From positions 1 to 46,488 of IMG/VR virus record IMGVR_UViG_3300044859_001045: a stretch of DNA of 46,488 bases; one strand, 5' to 3'. The translations under genes and the position numbers were made by a program. Below, piece after piece: positions 26,064 to 31,946 of this stretch. The DNA comes from a virus. Every line of letters begins with the position of its first letter. Positions within the stretch are counted from its first letter, which is position 1. A model generated the notes under the pieces. The model was not told the origin of the DNA, ran no database searches, and saw only the letters and a list, made by a program, of their open reading frames with translations.

Positions 26064-26090
26064 GTGATCCCTTTCACTGTTTAAGTATAT

Positions 26091-26119
26091 ATTATACTAT
26101 CAACACAGAGATTTGTCAA
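26091..26119 (-). promoter_or_regulatory. sigma70-type promoter, perfect consensus
   Basis: TTGACA (26114-26119) and TATAAT (26091-26096) are separated by exactly 17 bp on the minus strand, a fully consensus sigma70 promoter. It drives the 56-residue ORF and phosphoesterase. Confidence 0.9.
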
Positions 26120-26143
26120 TCGGAATTTACCAGGTCTCCACAT

Positions 26144-26371
26144 CTAGATCATCATGTCTATTTGATTTGGTTGATTGTGTTTAGTTACAACTGCTCGACT
26201 GTCATAGACTTCGATAATGTGGTGATAAATGTTGGTGACTTTAGAACCATTAGGGTAAGTAGTCTGTTGCCAGATTTCTTGTTTGATAAAACCACGACCC
26301 ACAGTACCAGCGGGTAATACTCCTGTGAAGCTGGTATCGACTAGAGTTACTGGTCTAATAGAATTAGTCAT
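26144..26371 (-). CDS. Small phage protein, 75 residues
   Basis: 75 residues beginning MTNSIRPVTLVDTSFTGV. No recognised domain. It starts 3 nt after the IF-1 stop, so it is in the same transcript as the SprT-like and IF-1 genes. Function unknown. Confidence 0.65.
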   Translation of the reverse strand: MTNSIRPVTLVDTSFTGVLPAGTVGRGFIKQEIWQQTTYPNGSKVTNIYHHIIEVYDSRAVVTKHNQPNQIDMMI

Positions 26372-26374
26372 TCG

Positions 26375-26593
26375 TTACAATCTATAAGTTACACGACCTT
26401 TGGTAAGATCATATGGGCTGACTTCAATTTTAACACGATCGCCTAAGATAATTTTTATCTTGTGCTGTTTCAATTTGCCGCTGGTATAGCATACAAGTAT
26501 GTTGGGCAGATTATCCACCTTGACTCTGAACATGTTGCCAGGCAACACTTCTTCAATAGCACCAGTTAATTCGATTAGATCACTTTTTGACAT
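26375..26593 (-). CDS. infA: Translation initiation factor IF-1 homologue
   Basis: 72 residues, the normal IF-1 length. It aligns with bacterial IF-1 along its whole length: [18 protein letters not shown] (OB-fold strand 1-2), a [17 protein letters not shown] segment (SGKMRKN-type) and the C-terminal [14 protein letters not shown]. The TKGR-TYR ending resembles alphaproteobacterial IF-1. IF-1 sits in the 30S A-site and aids IF-2/IF-3 in start selection. It lies between the SprT-like gene (14-nt overlap) and a small ORF, under a perfect sigma70 promoter. Conserved basic RNA-binding residues are mostly kept, so it is probably functional. Confidence 0.93.
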   Translation of the reverse strand: MSKSDLIELTGAIEEVLPGNMFRVKVDNLPNILVCYTSGKLKQHKIKIILGDRVKIEVSPYDLTKGRVTYRL

Positions 26594-27041
26594 TTTTCTT
26601 TGATTTTAGTTGAGCGTCTGCCTTGTCTATGATTTGAAAAACCTTGTTGGCTAACACTCGTTCTTTACTAAAGGCTTCCACTTCCCAAGGCAGATCATAA
26701 TAGTGTCCCTTGAATTTTTTCCCCATCCACAGTCTGCTGTTGAGATTCTTTCCGTGTTTGATCTGCCCTCGAGCATACTGTTTGACATGCACCATTTCGT
26801 GTGCCAGAGCAATGATCAACCTTTCGATATCGAGAGCGGTATCTATGCTCATGCCTATCACAGTCGGCCCCAATTTAAACACACTGCCTCGCACCCCTTC
26901 TTTGACACTCATTCCTCTATCAGGAATCACTATCAGTGAGTATCGACTATTCTGTAATTTCAGTTCATTTCGAAATACTTGTAGACAGGTTTCAACCAAC
27001 ATTTTGCTGGCGCTTTTCCTCGCTAACACTTGAATTTCCAT
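26580..27041 (-). CDS. SprT-like zinc metalloprotease
   Basis: 153 residues. The active-site motif is AHEMVHVKQ (H81-E82-x-x-H85). A later [22 protein letters not shown] includes the usual third ligand region (WEVEA). This is the short SprT/WssB-type peptidase found in several T4-like phages, with the expected size. AAGGAG lies 7 nt before the ATG and a perfect promoter follows upstream, so it heads the SprT-IF1-orf75 operon. The target is unknown. Confidence 0.8.
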   Translation of the reverse strand: MEIQVLARKSASKMLVETCLQVFRNELKLQNSRYSLIVIPDRGMSVKEGVRGSVFKLGPTVIGMSIDTALDIERLIIALAHEMVHVKQYARGQIKHGKNLNSRLWMGKKFKGHYYDLPWEVEAFSKERVLANKVFQIIDKADAQLKSKKNVKK

Positions 27042-27062
27042 AAGAGCTCCTTGTATATATCA

Positions 27063-27091
27063 ATTATACAATCTTATTTGAATGTTGTCAA
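27063..27091 (-). promoter_or_regulatory. sigma70-type promoter, perfect consensus
   Basis: TTGACA (27086-27091), 17-bp spacer and TATAAT (27063-27068). The -35 ends 1 bp short of the tRNA-Thr CCA end (27093). It drives the SprT-like, IF-1 and orf75 genes. Confidence 0.9.
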
Positions 27092-27092
27092 G

Positions 27093-27166
27093 TGGTGCTC
27101 CAACCAAGAATCGAACTTGAAATACATCCTTACCAAGGATGCGTTATGCCATTTAACTATAGGAGC
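27093..27166 (-). tRNA. tRNA-Thr(GGT)
   Basis: Cloverleaf with anticodon loop TTGGTAA (GGT), T-arm TCAAG-TTCGATT-CTTGG, discriminator A and encoded CCA. The acceptor 5' half overlaps the last codons of the 2OG oxygenase gene by 14 nt. Confidence 0.92.
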
Positions 27167-27731
27167 ATTCTATGTCTGCTGCCAATACAAATCGATATTG
27201 GTTGCTCTGTACAATGCCCGGACGGTGCCATGTGTCACTGGGATATATGATCCAGTGGCCTTGAGTGGGAGTGATGAAATACTTGCCATCTTGTTCTGCA
27301 CCGTTGGGTGCTATTTCTGTGCCGCAATAGTCTCGATCCTTGACATCGCTGGGAATGTGCAGATAGTATATTCCGCTGAACATTTTATTATTGGGATTTT
27401 TTGGATGCCAATGATTGTGCCATAGTTTTTCTCGATTTTCGGCACTCTGAAGATTGGTCATAAAACTCCAAGCCATCATCTCTGATACTTTGACTTCACG
27501 ACCTAGATACATGAACACAGAGAACATAAAACTCATTCTGTATTTCAGCCATACGGGTTCTGGTCTGGAAAAAATATTTTCTTTGGTTTGAAACTTGGGA
27601 CTGTTTGTAAAATAATTGCCGTCGGCAATAATGTTCTTGATAATTTTGCAGGCCATAGCGTCATCTTCAGCAGTGATTACACTGCTAAAATTAAATTTGC
27701 GAACAAGCTCTGTTTGATCTACTACCTGCAT
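27153..27731 (-). CDS. 2OG-Fe(II) oxygenase (TIGR02466-like)
   Basis: 192 residues. LWHNHWHPKNPNNKMFSGIYYLHIP, then GHWIIYPSDTWHRPG and RFVLAADI give an H-x-x-H/x-x-P, distal His and Arg layout like the phage TIGR02466-type 2OG oxygenases. It sits between tRNA-Gly (upstream) and tRNA-Thr, and its stop lies inside tRNA-Thr. The AAGGATACC leader joins the tRNA-Gly CCA end, so the mRNA probably arises by tRNA processing. Substrate unknown. Confidence 0.72.
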   Translation of the reverse strand: MQVVDQTELVRKFNFSSVITAEDDAMACKIIKNIIADGNYFTNSPKFQTKENIFSRPEPVWLKYRMSFMFSVFMYLGREVKVSEMMAWSFMTNLQSAENREKLWHNHWHPKNPNNKMFSGIYYLHIPSDVKDRDYCGTEIAPNGAEQDGKYFITPTQGHWIIYPSDTWHRPGIVQSNQYRFVLAADIECSYS

Positions 27732-27739
27732 GGTATCCT

Positions 27740-27813
27740 TGGAGCGGGATGAGAGAATCGAACTCTCGACCGAAGATTGGAAATCTGCTGTTTTGCCATT
27801 AAACTAATCCCGC
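27740..27813 (-). tRNA. tRNA-Gly(TCC)
   Basis: Acceptor GCGGGAT/ATCCCGC, D-arm GTTTAATGGCAAAAC, anticodon loop TTTCCAA (TCC), discriminator T and encoded CCA. One mismatch in the anticodon stem. Confidence 0.9.
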
Positions 27814-27838
27814 ATTGTCTTTACTTATCAACTAACTT

Positions 27839-27915
27839 TGGTCGGAGTACAAGGATTCGAACCTTGGACCCCCTGGTCCCAAACCAGGTGCGCTACCAGA
27901 CTGCGCCACACTCCG
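27839..27915 (-). tRNA. tRNA-Pro(TGG)
   Basis: Anticodon stem-loop CCTGG-TTTGGGA-CCAGG, T-loop TTCGAAT, acceptor CGGAGTG and encoded CCA with A73. Follows the omega-like gene. Confidence 0.93.
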
Positions 27916-27918
27916 AAT

Positions 27919-28146
27919 TTATTCTACTTTTTTAAGATATTCTCGACCTATCTTGCCTTCTTGGACATCTAATAGAGCACTCACCGGAGAGTTGATTTGA
28001 GTAGTCAGCCCTGCTGTTTTGTGTCTACGAGACAATTCTCTGGCTCTTACTGTAGCGATTAGCACAAGATCAAATCTGTTGCCTCCCGCTTGTTCTACAC
28101 ATTGTTGTGTATCTACGGTAGGTCCACGACTATCAGATAATTTCAT
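27919..28146 (-). CDS. rpoZ: RNA polymerase omega subunit-like protein
   Basis: 75 residues. CVEQAGGNRFDLVLIATVRARELSRR contains the omega signature NRF-(D/E)LVLxAxxRARxL, and the C-terminal PVSALLDVQEGKIGREYLKK corresponds to the PVxALxEIxEGxI region. Length and order agree with bacterial omega. Omega binds the beta-prime C-terminus and helps core assembly and sigma use. It lies within the tRNA operon between tRNA-fMet and tRNA-Pro, with an AAAGGC RBS. A phage copy could alter host polymerase assembly, which is an inference. Confidence 0.85.
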   Translation of the reverse strand: MKLSDSRGPTVDTQQCVEQAGGNRFDLVLIATVRARELSRRHKTAGLTTQINSPVSALLDVQEGKIGREYLKKVE

Positions 28147-28166
28147 TTTTTGCCTTTGTAAAAAAA

Positions 28167-28240
28167 TGGTTGCGGGACCTGGAATCGAACCAGGATCTAG
28201 AGCTTATGAGACTCTTGAGTTACCGTTTCTCTATCCCGCG
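28167..28240 (-). tRNA. Initiator-type tRNA-Met(CAT)
   Basis: The anticodon loop is CTCATAA. The 5' base C1 opposes A72, the bacterial initiator hallmark, with G2-C71 through A7-T66 paired; D-stem 11-24 is A-T. CCA encoded. It departs from initiators in the anticodon stem (AGAGT/GCTCT), which lacks the three G-C pairs above the loop. Confidence 0.88.
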
Positions 28241-28585
28241 ATAAACTTTATAGAGGCTCTCTGTTGGAATCGAACCAAACTGTTTAACTCCGTATCTTCC
28301 TGGCACTTTCGGTGGTTAGTCGACTTAGCACCTAACTCGTGTGATCCAGTGTAGTTAAACTTCAAAGAGCTTTTATAAAGTGTCTAGCTACCTACACCAC
28401 ATAGGCCCTAGACTGAGCTGTTACTCTGTCCACTAATTTTTTCATCTGGACGGGTTTCGTTCCCGCCCCTAGGTAGTTTTCAGTATCCCCCAACAGGGGC
28501 TGTAAGGTCAGGTCCTAGTGTACCCCCTGGTCTATCGTTACAGGGACGGATTGTTTACTAACGGAAACAATCAAACCGGGGTCTG
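28241..28585 (-). ncRNA. Candidate structured RNA between the coiled-coil gene and tRNA-fMet
   Basis: 345 nt without an ORF. Its 3' part is tRNA-like: a 7-bp acceptor-like stem (28364-28370 with 28256-28262), an 8-bp helix GTTTAACT/AGTTAAAC (28353-28360 with 28282-28289) and a T-arm with TTCGATT (28263-28280), but no anticodon arm. Upstream are hairpins GTCTAG/CTAGAC (28382-28413), GGACGGG/CCCGCC (28448-28467), CCCC/GGGG (near 28488-28499) and GATTGTTT/AAACAATC (28549-28572). It is much GC-richer than flanking genes. tmRNA, RNase P and group I intron were considered; none fits clearly. Confidence 0.45.
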
Positions 28586-29161
28586 TTAGATCAAGCCTTC
28601 TGCCTGTAGTGTTGCTACTACATCGTCTGCCAGAGGAATCTCTGTGCGGATGTTCAACTCAAGCACTTCATCGTTGAGCTGTTGTTTTTGCTTCTTTAGG
28701 TTAAGCACTTCTGCTTTGGCCTGTGCAATTTGTTCTTTGCTGAGAACGCTGGTGCTCACAGTATCACTATAGCCGTAAAGACTGCGACGAGTGTTTTCGC
28801 CCTTGTCGTTCTTGATCTTTTCCAGCTTGCCTTTAATCACTTCCAAAGAAGTAATCTCTGTGGCTTTAGCCAGTTCTTCTAGCTGACCGATGCGCTTGTC
28901 AATGAACGCTGCCTTGGCTAATGCTGTGTTAATACCACTGGCTGCGTTGGCTGTTCCAATCAATGCACGGATGTTGTACATAGCCATGGTTAACTTTTGT
29001 CTGCGACCATCGTTGGTAACCAATTCAGAATTGGCCTTGGTGATAGCAGCTTCTACGTCTTGAAACTCATTGAGTTCAATAGTGAAATCTACTTTGATAC
29101 TTTTGATGGTATCATTGATGCTGTTCTGCACAGCATTTGCTTTTCTCAGTGTGATATTCAT
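28586..29161 (-). CDS. Coiled-coil phage protein of unknown function
   Basis: 191 residues from the ATG at 29161, preceded by AAGGAAG; the open frame extends to 29197. It has long alanine/glutamate/lysine-rich helical segments (QLEELAKATEITSLEVI, AEVLNLKKQKQQLNDEV) that suggest coiled coils, and a variable middle. No family recognised. The 3' neighbour is the structured RNA candidate. A perfect promoter lies about 300 bp upstream (29453-29481). Confidence 0.7.
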   Translation of the reverse strand: MNITLRKANAVQNSINDTIKSIKVDFTIELNEFQDVEAAITKANSELVTNDGRRQKLTMAMYNIRALIGTANAASGINTALAKAAFIDKRIGQLEELAKATEITSLEVIKGKLEKIKNDKGENTRRSLYGYSDTVSTSVLSKEQIAQAKAEVLNLKKQKQQLNDEVLELNIRTEIPLADDVVATLQAEGLI

Positions 29162-29452
29162 TTTTCTTCCTTTTTCAAACAACAATGACGGGTCCATGAA
29201 AGGTCAAGTAATAGACCGGACAATAGACAATGAAGATTTGTATTCTTCGTTGACAATGTGCAATATACAATACACAGAGGTCTATATATTTCCGATTAAC
29301 AAATGACATTCTATTAGGAATCGGATCACATAAACACGTTCCAATTTCAAGTTGGATTGTAAGTTTGGAGTAAGCATGAAGCTCACGCCTTTGTGTCTAT
29401 TCTCGTCTACCCTTCACTTCACCGGTTGAAACATTTCTGTTCCAACAAAACT
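29162..29452 (-). promoter_or_regulatory. Long structured leader of the coiled-coil gene
   Basis: The promoter at 29453 leaves a transcribed leader of about 285 nt before the ATG at 29161. It begins with hairpin GTTGGAACA-GAAA-TGTTTCAAC (29425-29446), a GAAA tetraloop at the predicted 5' end, and includes a TCCGATT/AATCGGA stem. No ORF over 60 codons is apparent. Possible roles are mRNA stabilisation or regulation, unproven. Confidence 0.4.
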
Positions 29453-29481
29453 ATTATAACATTCTTTTAAGTGTGTGTCAA
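29453..29481 (-). promoter_or_regulatory. sigma70-type promoter, perfect consensus
   Basis: TTGACA (29476-29481), 17-bp spacer and TATAAT (29453-29458), directly 3' of tRNA-Thr(TGT). The predicted +1 coincides with a 9-bp GAAA-loop hairpin. Confidence 0.9.
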
Positions 29482-29488
29482 CATGTTT

Positions 29489-29562
29489 TGGTGCCCCTTG
29501 ACAGAATCGAACTGCCAATTGATGATTACAAATCAACTGTTATACCATTTAACTAAAAGGGC
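29489..29562 (-). tRNA. tRNA-Thr(TGT)
   Basis: Anticodon loop TTTGTAA (TGT), acceptor GCCCTTT/AAGGGGC with a wobble, A73 and encoded CCA. Confidence 0.9.
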
Positions 29563-29578
29563 CTACTACTACTTATCT

Positions 29579-29653
29579 TGGTGGAGGATGGGAGGATCGA
29601 ACTCCCGACTGAAGCTTGCAAAGCTACCGTGTTCCCAGCTATACCAATCCCCC
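29579..29653 (-). tRNA. tRNA-Ala(TGC)
   Basis: Anticodon loop TTTGCAA (TGC). The acceptor GGGGGAT/ATCCTCC contains the G3-U70 alanine identity pair. A73, encoded CCA. Confidence 0.92.
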
Positions 29654-29655
29654 GA

Positions 29656-29871
29656 TTAATCCCTAGTTGATGCTGTGCCAGTGGGATTCTTAGTGTATCC
29701 ACCTGGACCAGCAGGTCTCTTTTCTCTCTTGGGCTGAACAGCTGCACATAGCTCAGCATCGATCATTGCACGTTTCCATGCACCTCGCTTGTGCGGATCT
29801 AAAACTCCACTCAGTGCTAGACTTGCTTTAGTCATTGAACTCATTCTATAATTTGGACCTGGTTTCATCAT
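29656..29871 (-). CDS. Basic phage protein, 71 residues
   Basis: 71 residues, starting MMKPGPNYRMSSMTKASLA and ending with a Lys/Arg/Pro/Gly-rich tail (PKREKRPAGPGG). An AAAGGAAAA RBS lies just before the ATG. The KPGPNYRMSxxTK-type N-terminus and DPHKRGAWKRAMIDA segment recur in small phage proteins, as far as I recall; no function known. It lies between tRNA-Ala and the GC-rich region, 2 nt after tRNA-Ala's 5' end. Confidence 0.7.
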   Translation of the reverse strand: MMKPGPNYRMSSMTKASLALSGVLDPHKRGAWKRAMIDAELCAAVQPKREKRPAGPGGYTKNPTGTASTRD

Positions 29872-29884
29872 TTTTCCTTTTTTA

Positions 29885-30090
29885 AAATCTGGTTGCTCTG
29901 CATCCCCCGGCGGTAATTATATCGCATCAGGCACCGGGAACCCCCAATACCATCACACACGACCTCCACCCGCTCCCCGACAGGGACCGTTCTCGCATTG
30001 CTAGCGGCCTTTCGGTTCGAAGACTACCACCCGTAGCTGTCACGCTACTTCTCATCGTGTGGGTCACACTATCCGGAGACACCCGGAACG
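29885..30090 (-). ncRNA. Candidate structured RNA, GC-rich, between tRNA-Ser and orf71
   Basis: About 205 nt, GC-rich in an AT-rich genome, with hairpins CCGG-GTGTCT-CCGG (30073-30086), GTGTG-GGT-CACAC (30057-30069) and GTAGC-TGTCAC-GCTAC (30033-30048), plus several G/C runs. It is placed directly 3' of tRNA-Ser in the transcription direction and before the RBS of the 71-residue ORF. No family recognised. It could be a small RNA processed from the tRNA transcript or a leader. Confidence 0.4.
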
Positions 30091-30093
30091 TTC

Positions 30094-30181
30094 TGGCGGA
30101 GCATGTAGGAATCGAACCTACTCACCCATTGCTGAATGACAGATTAGCAATCTGTTGCCTTAACCGGTCGGCCAATGCTCC
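30094..30181 (-). tRNA. tRNA-Ser(GCT)
   Basis: Class II tRNA with long variable arm, anticodon loop TTGCTAA (GCT), acceptor GGAGCAT/ATGCTCC, G73 and encoded CCA. Confidence 0.92.
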
Positions 30182-30189
30182 GTATTACT

Positions 30190-30265
30190 TGGTGGGTCGT
30201 GACAGTCTCGAACTGCCGACATTCTGCGTGTAAGGCAGACGCTCTACCAACTGAGCTAACGACCC
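30190..30265 (-). tRNA. tRNA-Val(TAC)
   Basis: Anticodon loop CTTACAC (TAC), D-arm GCTCAGTTGGTAGAGC, T-loop TTCGAGA, acceptor GGGTCGT/ACGACCC, A73, CCA. Confidence 0.94.
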
Positions 30266-30289
30266 TGACCATTAAAAAATAACATTACA

Positions 30290-30345
30290 CCTTATAGGAT
30301 GAGACAAATTTCTGAGTGGAGTTCGATTCTCCTCATAAGCCATTG
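30290..30345 (+). other. Plus-strand tRNA-like remnant
   Basis: The only tRNA-like signal on the plus strand. A T-arm GGAG-TTCGATT-CTCC (30322-30338 region) lies between CTTATAG and TCATAAGCCA, giving a partial acceptor, but only about 19 nt separate acceptor and T-arm, so the D- and anticodon arms are missing. Its spacer (30266-30432) also holds a hairpin GAGGA..TCCTC. Possibly a decayed tRNA or another structured element. Confidence 0.3.
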
Positions 30346-30432
30346 TCCACGGTTATGTCAGAGGAGTAAGATGGCCCTATTCCTCATGAGATTGTGCGTC
30401 CACAAACGATACCCGCTAATGCTATTTTTTAA

Positions 30433-30515
30433 TGGTGCCCTAGGACGGACTCGAACCGTCACGCTTGCGCACTGGCTTCTAAGACCAGCGTGTCTACCAA
30501 TTCCACCACCAGGGC
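30433..30515 (-). tRNA. tRNA-Leu(TAG)
   Basis: Class II tRNA, anticodon loop CTTAGAA (TAG), variable arm GCGCAAGCGT, acceptor GCCCTGG/CTAGGGC, A73, CCA. Confidence 0.93.
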
Positions 30516-30570
30516 AAAAAATTTACATTTAATTTTTAATGAACGTTTAACTAATTTCTCAGTATGTTAT

Positions 30571-30599
30571 ATTGTAACATCGTTGTTGCATACTGTCAA
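30571..30599 (-). promoter_or_regulatory. sigma70-type promoter (TTGACA, 17 bp, TACAAT)
   Basis: TTGACA (30594-30599), 17-bp spacer, TACAAT (30571-30576), directly downstream of tRNA-Arg(TCT). It drives the tRNA-Leu(TAG), -Val, -Ser, orf71, -Ala and -Thr segment. Confidence 0.8.
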
Positions 30600-30607
30600 C
30601 CTTTATC

Positions 30608-30682
30608 TGGCACCGCCTACAGGAATCGAACCCATATTCAAGAGGTAGAAGCTCTTTGTATTATCCATTATACTAAAGCGGT
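30608..30682 (-). tRNA. tRNA-Arg(TCT)
   Basis: Anticodon loop CTTCTAC (TCT), stem AAGAG/CTCTT, acceptor ACCGCTT/AGGCGGT, G73, CCA. It decodes AGA, common in this AT-rich genome. Confidence 0.92.
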
Positions 30683-30683
30683 A

Positions 30684-30767
30684 TGGTGCGAGAAACGGGA
30701 CTCGAACCCGTATGCCTTGCGGCGGCAGATTTTAAGTCTGCTGTGTATACCATTCCACCACTCTCGC
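30684..30767 (-). tRNA. tRNA-Leu(TAA)
   Basis: Class II tRNA, anticodon stem-loop GCAGA-CTTAAAA-TCTGC (TAA), acceptor GCGAGAG, A73, CCA. Only 1 nt from tRNA-Arg(TCT). Confidence 0.93.
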
Positions 30768-30775
30768 ATTTATAT

Positions 30776-30851
30776 TGGTGCTACCTCTAGGAATCGAACC
30801 TAGTTCAACGGTTCTTCAGACCGCCGCTATGACCACATCAGCTAAAGTAGC
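30776..30851 (-). tRNA. tRNA-Phe(GAA)
   Basis: Anticodon loop CTGAAGA (GAA), T-loop TTCGATT, acceptor GCTACTT/AGGTAGC, A73, CCA. Confidence 0.9.
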
Positions 30852-30853
30852 AT

Positions 30854-30945
30854 TGGTGCCTCCGCCGGGAGTCGAACCCAGATGAACCAATTATCTGTTG
30901 CTTACGGGATATAAATCCGCCGTTTTACCATTAAACTACAGAGGC
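30854..30945 (-). tRNA. Irregular tRNA, possibly tRNA-Ile(TAT)
   Basis: Good acceptor (GCCTCTG/CGGAGGC), D-arm GTTTAATGGTAAAAC and T-arm CTGGG-TTCGACT-CCCGG, encoded CCA. The anticodon region GCGGA-TTTATAT-CCCGT has an A-C closing mismatch and reads TAT if canonical. A 22-nt variable region is unusually long for Ile. The isotype is uncertain; other foldings give no clear anticodon. Confidence 0.55.
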
Positions 30946-30995
30946 AAAAGAAAAACTTTACAGCATCAACTATGTTAAACGAGTAAAGCCATGTT

Positions 30996-31069
30996 TGGGG
31001 TGAAAGCGGGAATCGAACCCTGCCTTACTGTTTCACAGACAGCCGTGCAGCCATTACACTACTAACACC
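30996..31069 (-). tRNA. tRNA-His(GTG)
   Basis: Anticodon loop CTGTGAA (GTG). A 5' G-1 opposite C73 is consistent with histidine identity. The acceptor has two T-T mismatches and the T-stem an extra A, so pairing is weak. CCA encoded. Confidence 0.82.
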
Positions 31070-31075
31070 ATTGTT

Positions 31076-31150
31076 TGGCCGGTCCGGAGAGATTCGAACT
31101 CCCGACAGCTGGTTTCGAAGACCAGAACTCTTCCACTGAGCTACGGACCG
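31076..31150 (-). tRNA. tRNA-Arg(TCG)
   Basis: Anticodon stem-loop CTGGT-CTTCGAA-ACCAG (TCG), acceptor CGGTCCG/CGGACCG, T-loop TTCGAAT, G73, CCA. Confidence 0.94.
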
Positions 31151-31156
31151 ATTGAT

Positions 31157-31230
31157 TGGCAGAGGGTAAAGGAATCGAACCTTTAATGACGGAATCAAAA
31201 TCCGTAGTTATACCATTTAACTAACCCCCA
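31157..31230 (-). tRNA. tRNA-Gln(TTG)
   Basis: Anticodon stem-loop ACGGA-TTTTGAT-TCCGT (TTG). Weak T1/T72 end of the acceptor, G73, CCA. Confidence 0.9.
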
Positions 31231-31236
31231 ACAATT

Positions 31237-31312
31237 TGGTGGTAATAGTTGGACTCGAACCAACGATAGGCTGCGTATGAAGCAACTGCATTAGCCACTA
31301 TGCTATATTACC
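31237..31312 (-). tRNA. tRNA-Met(CAT) or tRNA-Ile2
   Basis: Anticodon loop TTCATAC (CAT) with paired acceptor GGTAATA/TATTACC, so not the initiator type. Elongator Met and lysidine-modified Ile2 cannot be told apart by eye. A73, CCA. Confidence 0.85.
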
Positions 31313-31403
31313 ATATAGAAACACACTTGGAACTTTCTCATTGAACGGATGGTGTTCTGTCCTTACTATCTAGACTACGTCTAGAATCAAGTATGTTTTT
31401 ATA

Positions 31404-31477
31404 TGGTAGGGGCACAGAGAATCGAACTCTGATTTACTGGTTAAAAGCCAGTTACTTTACCATTAAGTTATACCCCC
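31404..31477 (-). tRNA. tRNA-Lys(TTT)
   Basis: Anticodon loop CTTTTAA (TTT), stem ACTGG/CCAGT, acceptor GGGGGTA/TGCCCCT, A73, CCA. The preceding 90-nt spacer contains the hairpin CTAGAC-TAC-GTCTAG. Confidence 0.92.
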
Positions 31478-31604
31478 AACTGTTTATGACATTTGTCACT
31501 GTCCATAACAGGATCTCCTATTTTAAATTTTTGTCGATAAAATATATCAATACTACCAGCATGAGTAAAACTGCAACCGCCCCATTTTGTTTTCTCCTTA
31601 TAAG

Positions 31605-31678
31605 TGGTGCCCAGAACAAGAATCGAACTTGTAATAATCGCTTATCAAGCGACCGTTATACCATTTAACTATCCGGGC
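31605..31678 (-). tRNA. tRNA-Ile(GAT)
   Basis: Anticodon loop TTGATAA (GAT), acceptor GCCCGGA/TCTGGGC, A73, CCA. The 127-nt spacer to tRNA-Lys holds only 10-14 codon frames. Confidence 0.92.
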
Positions 31679-31682
31679 AATT

Positions 31683-31772
31683 TGGCGGAAGTAGTAGGAT
31701 TCGAACCCACGGCCCCTTTCGGAACTTCAGTTTTCAAGACTGCTGCCTTAAACCATGCTCAGCCATACTTCC
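31683..31772 (-). tRNA. tRNA-Ser(TGA)
   Basis: Class II tRNA, anticodon loop CTTGAAA (TGA), variable arm with CCGAAAGG loop, acceptor GGAAGTA/TACTTCC, G73, CCA. Confidence 0.93.
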
Positions 31773-31777
31773 ATAAT

Positions 31778-31858
31778 TGGTACCCCGGGCGGGAGTTGAA
31801 CCCGCATTTAAATTTCTCTTTTTGAGAGAGACGACTTTGCCAATTTGTCTACCGGGGC
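31778..31858 (-). tRNA. tRNA-Leu(CAA) with a short variable arm
   Basis: Anticodon stem-loop TCTCT-CTCAAAA-AGAGA (CAA), T-loop TTCAACT, acceptor GCCCCGG/CCGGGGT, A73, CCA. The variable region is only about 9 nt (AATTTAAAT), shorter than typical class II leucine tRNAs. Confidence 0.82.
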
Positions 31859-31864
31859 GTTGTT

Positions 31865-31941
31865 TGGAATAGCGGGTGGGATTCGAACCCACGAACAACA
31901 GTTTTGCAGACTGCGCCATTAGGCCTCTCTGGCACCGCTAT
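31865..31941 (-). tRNA. tRNA-Cys(GCA)
   Basis: Anticodon loop CTGCAAA (GCA), acceptor ATAGCGG/CCGCTAT, discriminator T, CCA. Confidence 0.93.
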
Positions 31942-31946
31942 ATAGA

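Noticed and set aside
28241-28585. tmRNA (ssrA) with a MKKLVD...YVV-type tag frame
   Set aside because: The tRNA-like part closes within about 115 nt and no tag ending in ALAA or pseudoknot order could be shown. Kept as unclassified structured RNA.
31478-31604. Mini-ORFs with Shine-Dalgarno sites between tRNA-Lys and tRNA-Ile
   Set aside because: They are only 10-14 codons and give no conserved product; left as spacer.
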